This document shows positions 27,001 through 39,000 of a DNA stretch of 64,000 nucleotides, piece after piece; position 1 is the stretch's first letter; every line of letters begins with the position of its first letter. This stretch comes from Gavia stellata (Eukaryota > Chordata > Aves > Gaviiformes > Gaviidae), in NCBI RefSeq assembly GCF_030936135.1, contig NC_082595.1, positions 73,938,135 through 74,002,134 of the forward strand, in the 5' to 3' direction. The notes beneath the pieces were generated by a model. The model was not told the origin of the DNA. It made no database searches and saw only the letters and a list, made by a program, of their open reading frames with translations. The position numbers and the translations under genes were made by a program.

Positions 27001-30000
27001 CAATACAAGATCCAAAGATAGAGAGGCACACACAGACAATACTAACATGGTCAGGCACACAGATAACACAGAGAGCAGTGCCTTTGCTCACACCACAGAA
27101 ATGCAAACAGTACTGTTGGAAACACAAGGAGCATATATGGCCTGATCCTGTTGAGCAGGTCAGGATAGGAGTTTGCTAGCAGTAACATACATGCACATGC
27201 TGGCCCTTGCTGGCCCTGGACACTTGGTCTATTTACTGGCTCGCCCCAAAATCTCAGCCCCAGTTGCCACTCCCTGTACCTTATAGATTCCTGGGACCAA
27301 GGGCCTCCATCTCCAGAGGCTGTCACTGAAGCCTTTCATCCTACTTAGTCTTGAAGTTTGCTAGTGATCACATATAAACAAACAGAACAGAGAGTGCATG
27401 CAGAAAATGGCGAGAAATAGAATGTAGTAAGATGAACTGTTGGAGAATACATATGTCCATTTAAGCTACAGTCTTCAAGTCTTAGAAATAAGTAAAGCCA
27501 TTTTCTTTACTGACCCTCTCAAAAGGCAGGTGTTTTCTACTTCTAAGACGGTTATGTAAGACTTATAAAAATCCCATATATTATTTTTTAACGTTTAGCT
27601 TAAGTTTTCCCATGCTGTGCTAGAGCAAGGCCTGAGAATAATACCAAACCTAGAAAACCTCATTGCTGCTGTGGTCTAACGCAACTGTTGTGATTTAATA
27701 ATTTTATGGTGAAAAGGCATGTTCAGGTTTTTTGTATGACAATGTGTGTTTCATTTTTCTTGTCTTGCTGTTTTCTCTAAAATGCAGAAGGAAGAAACGA
27801 AATTACAAGAAGAGATAAGACGTCTCAAACAAGATAAGCAAGCTCTTGAAGTAGACTTGGGACAAGCAAAGAGGGAGAGAGATTTAGCAAAAGTCCAGAT
27901 TGCATCCACATCAGGTAAAGCACCTTCATTTTGTCGAATAATTTTGCCTACTCTGTGCTTCACTGAATAAATATGTAACTAAAACTTGTTTCTTATTAAA
28001 ATATTACTTAGGTAAATGTGTCAAGACCATTTCCAAATATTCTTTAAACTTCTAATAAAAACATACAGTGAAGGACATGCTACAGTACCTTTGGCACTCT
28101 ATTGGAAAGCTTTTTCTTGTATCCAGCCAAACTCTTTCTTGTTGCCTATTAAGTTTGATTTCTTGCCTATCTCCCACTGGGCATGGAAAACAGATGATTC
28201 CATTTATATGACAACTCTGTTCATAAGAAAAGATTTACTATGTTGCATCTTAGTATCCTGTTTAGATCTTGCCCATTTTTTACTTATACCTTGTGACTTT
28301 TTTTCAACATTCTTATCAGAACTCTTTCCAGTTTGACTTCAGCTTTCTGAATGAGAGAGGGCCAGATATTGGACTCTTTCACTTCCAATATCAGGCATCA
28401 CAAGTGCTAAGAGCTGTAATATTTGCCTCTATGTCTCTTCTCAAAATGCTTGATCCCTGAATGGGAGGAGTATGGTCAATACGTATCTAAGCATGTATTC
28501 TATATTATCATCCATGTTGTTACTGAAAATTTGTTTACTAGAACATGATCAAGAATAGATTCCCCTGGGGTTCTGTTTTAAATACCTTCCATGATGAACT
28601 ATGAACCATTGAGTACTACTATGTATGAGAGACAATACAGTTTTTTCAAATACTGTTGCATTTAAACCTAATTAGGGTCTTGTTTTAAAACTTCAGTGCA
28701 GTAACAGCATTAGTAAATACATTAAATGTGCTGAGAAGGATAGTGTTGACTAATTATTTCTTTGATACATAATTACTAATAAAACAATACTAAGTATGTT
28801 TTATTCTTGTAGATGAGAAGTCTTATGAATTCAAAGTTATGGAAGAATCGTACAAACAGGAAATTACTCATTTAAAAAGAAGACTTCAGTGGTATGCAGA
28901 AAATCAAGATCTTCTGGATAAAGATGCAGCCCGTCTTAAAGATGCAAGAGAAGAAATTGGGAAACTAAAACTAGAGGTGATAATACCTAGCTTTATGTAA
29001 GAAGTTGAAACTTAATATTATTTCTTTTCTGATGATGAGTATAATGTAATTCTGTCCATAATAATCCCTTTTTTTTTCCCCAAGAAAAAACATGTAAACT
29101 CTTTATAAGTTTTAAATCAAATGTGGAGTCTTTATATGCAAAATAGATATTACTGCATATGCAGTGAGAATTGCAAGTGCATACTGCTTAAAACCTGGTT
29201 TTGCTTGTATTATCATAGAATCATAGTATCATTTAGGTTGGAAAAGACTTTTAAGATCAAGTCCAACCATAAAACCTAACCCTGCTAAGTCCACCACTAA
29301 ATCATGTCCCTAAGCGCTTCATCCACACGTCTTTTGAAAACCTCCAGGCATGGTGACTCAACCACCTCCCTGGGCAGCCTGTTCCACTGCTTCACCACTT
29401 TCTCAGTAAAGAAATTTTTCCTAATATCCAGTCTAAACCTCCCCTGGCACAGCTTGAGGCCATTTCCTCTTGTCCTGTCACTTGTTACTTGGGAGAAGAG
29501 ACCAACACCCACCTCTCTGCAACCCCCTTTCAGGTAATTGTAGAGAGCGATAAGGTCTCCTCTGAGCCTCCTCTTCTCCAGACTGAACAACCCCAGTTCC
29601 CTCAGCCGCTCCTCATAAGACTTGTGCTCCAGACCTCTCACCAGCTTTGTCGCCGTTCTCTGGATACACTCCAGCACCTCAGTGTCCTTCTTGTAGTGAG
29701 GGACCCAAAACTGAAAACAGGATTCGAGGTGCGGCCTCACCAGTGCTGAGTACAGGGGCACAATCACCTCCCTACTCCTGCTGGCCACACTATTTCTGAT
29801 ACAGGCCAGGATGCCGTTGGCCTTCTTGGCCACCTGGGCACACTGCGGGTGCTTATTCAGCCGGCTGTTAATCAACACCCCCAGGTCCTATTCCGCCGGG
29901 CAGCTTTCCAGCCACTCTTCCCCAAGCCTGTAGCATTGCATGGGGTTGTTGTGACCAAAGTGCAGGACTTGGCCTTGTTGAACCTCATACAATTGGCCTT

Positions 30001-33000
30001 GTCCCATCGATCCAGCCTGTCCAGATCCCTCTACAGAGCCTTCCTGCCCTCAAGCTGATCAACACACCCACCCAATTTGGTGTCGTCTGCAAACTTACTG
30101 AGGGTGCACTGAATCCCCTCATCCAGATCATCGATAAAGATATTAAACATATTAAACTTAAAGATACTGGACACCTTGGTGATGCTTCTGGAAACAGAAG
30201 TAGCGTGTTTCCTTAAAAGCTGCAAATTTCTTGACTACAAAAGGAAGTACATTGTTACATTAACAACTTGGAACATTCCTCTTGTTATTCTCTTTTCTTC
30301 CTTTTTACTCCATTCTAAGTTGCATAAGCAACACTTATTTTTTTTCTCTTAAGTACCAGTTCTAAATTCTTTTTTTTCTAAGAAAAATTCTCTGGTTGCC
30401 ATAGTAGGGAAGAAAAAGCCAAAACACTCAAAATATAAAGCAAGCAAAACTAATACATGAATCTTGAATAGTTCTGAGATTTGCATTGCCTGCTTATCAG
30501 TAGATTTGACTTAAGATTCATAGAAATAAAGAATTTTACCAGTGATATAATGGTCTTTGAATTTTTTCATGGTGTTTTAATGAAGAGATCACAGATGAAA
30601 GGAGGTGCCTCTGAAGGAGCAGCCAGGGAAGGGGATCCCTTAAACACTACCATATCAAGCTTTGATCAACATATCATTGCTGTGAAAGAAAACATTTTTA
30701 TTTGCAGTTTCTCCAGGATGGACTGGTGTTTAAAAACAATGAAGAGCTTTGACTTCATAGAAACAATCAAATTAGTCAAACTATGCTGGCATAAAAGCAT
30801 TACTTATGCTAACATTGCCAATGTGAGAGAGAAATCAAGATAGGAATACTTCCAACTATACAAGGTGTAATATCCCTGTACAGTGATCATAGTGGCTGAT
30901 AAAGACAGGAAATTCAATTTTAGATTAAAGCTTTGAGTGTTCATGGCCAGACCATGGGAGTGAGGGAGCATTAGCTATCCAGTTCCTTCCCCTGATCCTG
31001 GGAGTCAGCATTTATTTAGGCACAACATAACATTGCTTTTTGGCTGTTTCTGTATCTCATCATGGAGCATAGCCTTGCAAATCACAAACTATTTCCTTAA
31101 CTCATGCTGAATTCATATAATGTACTGTAGTACTTTATATTATAGCTTATTAACCAAGCCTGCATACTGGAAGTATGGTAGAAAGAAGCAGATTTACTGG
31201 TCTGAAGACAAGAACATCCCAGAGTTGAAGTTCTCTTCTAGATTTCTGAAGCTAGTTTCAGCTCCTTTTGATCTTAAGTGGGTTGAAGAAGCTGTAACTT
31301 AGTTTAAGAACCTGAAGAATCAGTTAGTACAGAAATTACTATTACCAGTTCTTAAGTGGCAGAATACTTCCATTATATTGTGTGCGTTTGAAATGCTTAC
31401 TTTTGTACTACAGGACAATGTCTCTGAATACGGATTTCAGTTTATTTTGTCATACATTGGATAGGTTGAGAAGCTCAGAGCTGAAGCTGGAGATCAGTGT
31501 GTGCAACAGAAGAAACGTTTGCGAGACAGAGCAGCAGACGCTAAAAGAATTCAGGATCTTGAGCGACAAGTATGCAATAATAGAACCGTGTTTCATTTAA
31601 CCTTTATTTCAGATAAGGCCTGTTACAACACTTACCAGTCCTTTCATAAGGATAAAGCATTGAATGAAGCCCTATGATAAAGTAACTTTTGTGCTATCAA
31701 ACACTGTTAACACAAAAAGCTGCAGTTTTTTACTTACAAAGGGCTCTTCTGCTACTATGTTCTACTAAGCTATCTACTGATAACCCTTTTAAAATCCTTT
31801 AACATTAAAATACTATTTAGAGTTTCTTGGAAAGGGGCAAGAGGGCAAAAGCACACACAAGCTTGTTGTTTACTTCTAAGACTCCTGTCTATGTTCAGTA
31901 ACCCTTTAACATTATGACCAATTTCAACCAAGCTGATTTGAGAGTAGGGGTTAAAATTGTATTGAATTCCTACAAGATTCATGAAAACTGAGGGAGTAGA
32001 GACCTTAAAATCCATGTTTCTACTGAAGAAAAGTTAGGAGGAACTGTGTCTTTCTGAATTTTAGGAGATGGCAGCTGCATTTGGTAGGGATGTGGAACAA
32101 ATGGGAAGGAGCCTCTGCAGTATTCTAACGTGAAGAGTATCTTATCCATAGATAAGAGGGGCTTGTTATTAGTCTTGCATGTAAGGTGTTAGTTCTATTT
32201 TACTGCAGATTCCAAAATAAAAAGGCATTTAATCTGTTATTGGGAAAATAATTTCAATACTGTTACGAAATATCTCTGTAACAGTTGGAAAAGTAGAATG
32301 GAATGTTGAAGTGTGAAAGTAAGTCCAGGAAAAGAGCAAATATTTTAACAGCATTAAGAGCCATATAAAACTAAAGTGCTAAAAATTAAATAAAAGGTCC
32401 ATTTGACATAAGACAATCTGAAGAACAGAGCAATATTTTGTTTAAGCTGATGTGTAAGTTAATCAGTAAGAGATGATGTCTTGCTTTTCTATAAACTAAC
32501 TTAAATGTAAACAATGTAAAAAATTCTCAACACATGCATCTCTAGTTTTCTTTCTTCACCCAATTTAAGTAGATGACATTTGTTAACATTCTGTCACTTA
32601 TTTCAGTTAAGTTTTCATCAGAACTTTATTCTTTTTGACCTCTGACGTAACTTTCTTTTTGACAGATCAGAGAAATGGAAGGAATTCTAAAAAGAAGGTA
32701 TCCAAATTCTTTGCCTGCTTTGATTTATGCTGCTGCTGCTGCTGAAAAAACTAATGATCTTTCAGCTAAAACAAACACAGTTGATTTTTTGGAGAGAAGA
32801 ATAAAAAAGTTAGAAATGGAACTTGAAGGTAAAGATGATGAAGCTAAAAAAAGTCTCCGTGCCATGGAACAACAATTTCAAAAAATAAAGGTAAAAGTTG
32901 GAGGCTTTTTGAATAGTCCACTCTGCAAGTAATAGTTGTAAGGTTACAGAGGTCTAACACAGAGTGGTGGTGAAAACTGAAGGCAAAGACCACATTTAAG

Positions 33001-36000
33001 GAAAAAAAAATTCAAATAATTTATAACCAGAATTTTCAGTGGCTTCAGCACCTAAGATATGAAGAGCATTGAAATTGTTAGAGTAGTATGAAAACTGAGA
33101 GAAGTTCCTGGGGCCTAATAACTTAATTCATACAATTAGGATTTCATCCTGTGGGTCAGAGTAGCTGCTTACCTAATTCCGTGCTGTACCAAAGGCTGTG
33201 GTTTCAAAGGTCTGCTGACAGAGCATTTCTACAGGGAACGTCTGGGGACACTAAACATTCTATCCAAAAATTACATGATAGCGAGTCTTAAAACTTGAGT
33301 AAGGAATCATGAAAATCTGTCATTTTACTTCATTGAAAGGTGAACTGCACAGGTGCTTAATGAGCAGGAAAGGAAAGCATTGGCCAGTTGTTCCTTCTTT
33401 TGTCCATGTGAATAACTCATCATGCTTTCCTCAGAGGCTATCCGTGCTGTTAAGAAGGGTTAGGTTTTCCTCAGCTCATTAGGAAGAAAGATTCTGCATC
33501 TCTGAATTCATGCTTCTATATTTAAAAAAAAATATAAATCTGTCCTGTTAAAATTTAAGATTATTTTTAAAACGTGAAGTACATTTTGAGTCATATGAGA
33601 GTAACATTTGCAAACTGGCATGTGGCAAATACATGATGGCAGATTTTAACAAAACTAAAAACTTCTTGCTATATTAAAATAAGATTTTACTTTGCCTGTC
33701 CAAGTTGGTAAGATCTGAAGAGAACACAATTATATAAAAATGAAATAGTTCTTTGTCAATTTAATTTTCTTTCCCATAGTTACTGTATTAATTGTGAGTA
33801 GAGGATTAATTTGTAGTAAATGTTTTGAGTAATTCTGTTTTACAGCAGACTTAAGTTTGCTTCACGTAATTTTTCACCCGCTAATTTCTGAACTGATTGA
33901 GTAGTGTTGTTAGTAATACTGATGTGTATTCTCTCTTAGGAAATCTTGCTTCAGATGTGCAGTAACTTTAAAGAATAATAAAAAGAGCTAGTAATAAATG
34001 TGCACTTGAGGAAACCAGTTTTTCTTCCCTTCCTCCCTCTCCCCTCCCTTAGATGCAGTATGAGAAAAGACTTGTAGAGCTTGAGCAACTACTTGCCTAC
34101 AAATTTATGAATGAATCACCAAAACTGAACAGTGATAAAGCCAGTTCTACAGAACTTGAACAGGAGCTGCAGAATCTAAAGACCACCCATCAGATCGCCA
34201 TTAAAAACCTCCAGACAGAAATTGAAAGCCTTAAAAGTCAAAATTCCCAGTTAAAACTCAGAAGTAAAAAGGATAACAAAGACTTAGAGTCCACAGACTC
34301 TCAAATGGAACAAGGTAACACAAAAGACAGACTGTTAAAACTAAATGAAGAACTGGTCACCAAAAATAAAGAAATACAAGACCTTACAAAAACTGTAGAG
34401 AAACTTCAAAAAGAAAGGATGGTGATGTTGTCTGATAATAATTTGAGAAATAAAACAGATAATAAGGAAAATTCTACAGAGATCTTGAAAAAGAATACCT
34501 TAGCAACAGCTAAAAGGAATTCCAGCAACAGTGAACCCTTTCTAAGCATTTTCAACGATGACAAAATATACCAACCACATACCTTTTCTGATTCTAATAT
34601 CTCAGAAGTTCTGCAAGAAAATGCACAGCTGAAAGAGGAGCTAGAAAGATTGTCTCTAGAAATGAACCAGCAAAGGGTGAAGTCTCAAGCAACACTGGCT
34701 TATTCTGAAAATAATATACGAAGGTAAATGCCTAAATATGTTTGTTTAAAAACCTTGTTAAAGTGTTGGCCGATACAGGGTTGAAGTGACACATTAACAC
34801 ATCAGCCGTGTGTGAAGCTAGCATATACTTGGCCCATATTTTCTGTAAATTTAATTTGTACTGTTTGGTTTTGGGTTTGGGGTTTTTTTGGTGGTTTTGT
34901 TTTCTTAGAGCATTGCACTGTCATGATTCTTTCCACAGGCAAACCTATATTAATCCTTATTAATGCTACAATTCATCATGGTTTTGAGTAAAAAGATCTC
35001 AGTATGAATCATTGCATCTTAGATGCTTTGTATACATGTTGTATAGCACTAATATTTGGTACACTTACTTGCCTTCAAACTGGGGTATGCTTTTAGTGGG
35101 ATTTACTTGACCAACTGTAGAAACTTCACCTAGTCTCCATTAGATCTCTTCATAGCCGAAGTAGAGGAAATTGGCATATTTAGATTGCAACACATTCTGT
35201 TCTAAAATAAATACCTGAAATAGGACAGCTGAATTATGATTTAAAAGCTATTTTCTCTTCTTTTTTTTTAGAAGAGGAGCTGAGTTTTCTGTGTTCTAGC
35301 TGCCTCTAGTTAAATGAGGCACATATCCAACCTTGTAGGCTTCCCACCCTGTCATGCCTCCAGAGCAGCAGAAGTAATGGTGGTGCTATCGTGTGAGGTT
35401 TTGTTGCGAGATTTCAAAGACATGCCGCCTTTAATGTTTTGGATATTTTATATGTTCAAGTGAGATACTTTGCCCCATTTTTAAAGAACTGTTTGTAGCT
35501 GCTTTACTACATTTTATTTTCCTCTCACTCTGTTCAGGATACAGGAAGACACAGCAGAATACATTGCATCTCTGAAAGCTTCCCATCAGAGGGAAGTAGA
35601 GAAGATTCTTTGCCAGCACGCAAAGGAGCATTCTACTTCTAAAGTAGCTGAACTGAACAGCAGAATTTCAACACAAGAGGTAAGATACAGTAGATACATT
35701 CATTACATACAGATATCTTCAAGTTACTTTCTTTTCTGTTGGCTTTGCACCCTCTCTTCAGATATTTGTAAACATTGATGAGATCCCCTGAGCCTTCTCT
35801 CCTCCAGGCTAAACAGTCCTAGCCCTCAGCTTTTCCTCATATGAGAGATGCTCTAGTCCCTTCATCATCTTAGTGGCCCTTTGCAGACTCTCTCCAGTAG
35901 CTCCATGTCTGTTGCACTGGGGAGCCCAGGACTGGACACAGTACTCCAGGTGTGGCCTCACCAGAGCTGAGTAGAGGGGAAGGACCACCTTCCTTGACCA

Positions 36001-39000
36001 GCTGGCAACATTCATACTAATGCAGCCCAGGATACCATTAGCCTTTTGTTCAACTTGGTGTCCACCAGGATACCCAGTTACTTTTCTGCAAAGCTGCTTT
36101 CCAGCAGGGTGGCCCCCAGCTTACACTGGCGCCTGGGGTTCTTGCTCCCCAGGAGCAGAACTTTGCATTTCCCTTTGCTGAAGTTCATGAGGTTCCTGTG
36201 AGCCCATTTTTCCAGCCTCTCGAGGACCCTCTGGATGGCAGTACAACCCTCTGGTGTATCAGCCACTCCTCCCAGTTTTACATGATCAGCAAACTTTCTG
36301 AGAGTACGCTCAGCCCTGTCATCCAGATCATTACTCACAGAATCACTAAGGTTGGAAAAGACCTGTAAGATCATCAAGTCCAACCATCAACTAACACCAC
36401 CATGCCCATTAAACCATGTCTCACAGTGCCTCATCCACACGTTCCTTGAACACTTCCAGTGATGGTGGCTCCACCACCTCCCTGGGCAGCTTATTCCAGT
36501 GTTTCACCACTCTCTCAGTAAAGAAATTTTTCCTAATATCCAGCCTGAACCTCCCCTGGCACAACTTGAGGCCATTTCCTCTTGTCCTGTCACTCATCAC
36601 TTGGGAGAAGAGACCAACACCCACCTCTCTGCAACCCCCTTTCAGGTACTTGTAGAGAGCGATGAGGTGTCGCCTGAGCCTCCTCTTCTCCAGACTGAAC
36701 AATCCCAGTTCCCTCAGCCGCTCCTCATAAGACTTGTGCTCCAGACCCCTCACCAGCTTTGTCGCCCTTCTCCGGACACGGTCCAGCACCTCAATGTCCT
36801 TCTTGTAGTGAGGGACCCAAAACTGAAAACAGGATTCGAGGTGCAGCCTCACCAGCGCCGAGTACAGGGGCACGATGACTTCCCTGCTCCTGCTGGCCAC
36901 ACTATTTCTGATACAGGCCAGGATGCCGTTGGCCTTCTTGGCCACCTGGGCACACTACTGGCTCATATTCAGCTGGCTGTCAATCAACACCCCCAGGTCC
37001 TTTTCTGCGGGGCAGCTTTCCAGCCACTCTTCCCCAAGCCTGTAGCATTGCATGGGGTTGTTGTGACCCAAGTGCAGGACCCGGCACTTGGCCTTGTTGA
37101 ACCTCATACAATTGGCCTTGTCCCATCGATCCAGCCTGTCCAGATCCCTCTGCAGAGCCTTCCGACCCTCAAGCAGATCAACACTCCCGCTCAACTTGGT
37201 GTTGCCTACAAACTTGCTGAGGGAGCACTCTATCCCCTCATCCAGATCATCGATAAAGATATTAAACAAGACCGGCCCCAAAACTGAGCCCTGGGGGACT
37301 CCGTTTGTGACCGGCCACCAACTGGATTTCACCCCATTCACCACGACTCTCTGGGCTCAGCCGTCCAGCCAGTTTTTTTACCCAGCAAAGAGTGCACATG
37401 TCTAAGCCACAAGTCGCCAGCTTCTCCAGGAGAATACTGTGGGGGACAGTGTCGAAGGCTTTGCTAAAGTCCAGGCAGACAACACCCACAGCCTTTCCCT
37501 CATCCCCTAGGCGGGTCACCTGGTCATAGAAGGAGATCAGGTTGGTCAAGCAGGACCTGCCTTTCATGAACCTGTGCTGGCTGGGCCTGATCCCTTGGTT
37601 ATCCTGCACATGACCTGTAAGCGCCCTCAAGATGAACCTCTCCATAATCTTCCCCGGCACCGAGGGTCAGGTTGATAGGCCTGTAGTTCCCCGGATCCTC
37701 CTTCCGGCCCTTCTTGTAGATGGGCATCATGTTGGCAAGCCTCCAGCCATCTGGGACCTCCTCTGTTAAGCAGGACTGTTGATAAATGATGGAGAGCGGC
37801 TTGGCAAGCTCCTCCGCCAGCTCCCTCAGCACCCTTGGGTGGATGCCATCAGGCTCTATAGACTTGTGAGTGTCCAGGTGGCATAGCAGATCATTAACTG
37901 CTTCCTCCTGGATCACGGGGAGTTTATTTTGCTCTCCATCCTTGTCTTCCAGCTCAGGGAGCTGAATACCCTGAGGATACCTGGTGTGGCTATTAAAGAC
38001 TGAGGCAAAGAAGGCATTAAGTACCTCAGCCTTTTCCTCATCCTTTGTAATGTTCCCTCCCGCATCCAGTAAAGGATGGAGATTCTCCTTGGCTCTCTTT
38101 TTGTTGTTAATGTATTTGAAAAAACATTTTTTGTTGTCCCTCACGACCGTGGCCAGATTGAGCTCTCGCTGGGCTTTTGCCTTTCTAATTCCCTCTCTGC
38201 ATGACCTAATGAGGTCCTTGTATTCTTCTTCACTTGCCTGCCCCTTCTTCCAAAGGTGATAAACTCTCCTTTTTTTCCTGAGTCCCACCAAAAGTTCCCT
38301 GTTTAGACAAGCCATTCATCCTCCCCGCCGGCTCTTCTTACGGCACATGGGGACTGCCTGCTCCTATGCCTTTGAGATTTCCTTCCTGAAGAAGGTCCAG
38401 CCTTCCTGGACCCCTTTGCCCTTCAGGACTGTCTCCCAAAGGACACTCTCAACCAGTGTCCTGAACAGGCTGAAGTCTGCCCTCTGGAAGTCCATCGTAG
38501 TGGTTTTGCTGACCCCCTCCATACTTGGCCAAGAATTGAGAACTCTTATCATTTCATGGTCGCTAAGCCCAAGACGGCCTCCAACCATCACTTCTCCCAC
38601 CAGTCCTTCTCTGTTTGTAAACAGCAGGTCAAGCAGGGCACCTCCCCCGGTAGGCTCCCTTACCAGCTGTGTCAGGAAGTTATCTTCCACACACTCCAGG
38701 AACCTCCAGGAGGTGAAGATGTTCAACAGGATTGGACCCAGAATTGACAATTCTACACACACACCCCCCACCACCCCCGAGTTACTGGCCTCCAGCTAGA
38801 TTTTGTTACACCCATCACTACCCTCTGGCCCAGCCATTTAAGTCAGTTTGCAGTCCACCTCACTGTCTGCTCATCTAACCCATGCTTCATCAGCTTCTCT
38901 ATGAGGATCTTACAGGAGACAGTGTTGAAAGCCTTGTTACTGAAATCCAGGTAGGCAATATCCACTGCTCTCTCCTCATCTGCCAAGCCTGCCATTTCAT

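Noticed and set aside
30481..30843. 120-codon + strand open frame between a CR1 and the next CEP162 exon
   Set aside because: No family resemblance and no AG/GT context; likely chance in intron.
36499..37287. 262-codon + strand open frame
   Set aside because: It is the antisense of the CR1 ORF2 C-terminal region ([14 protein letters not shown] reverse frame), not a gene. The same applies to the + strand frames at 29489, 38347 and 39763.
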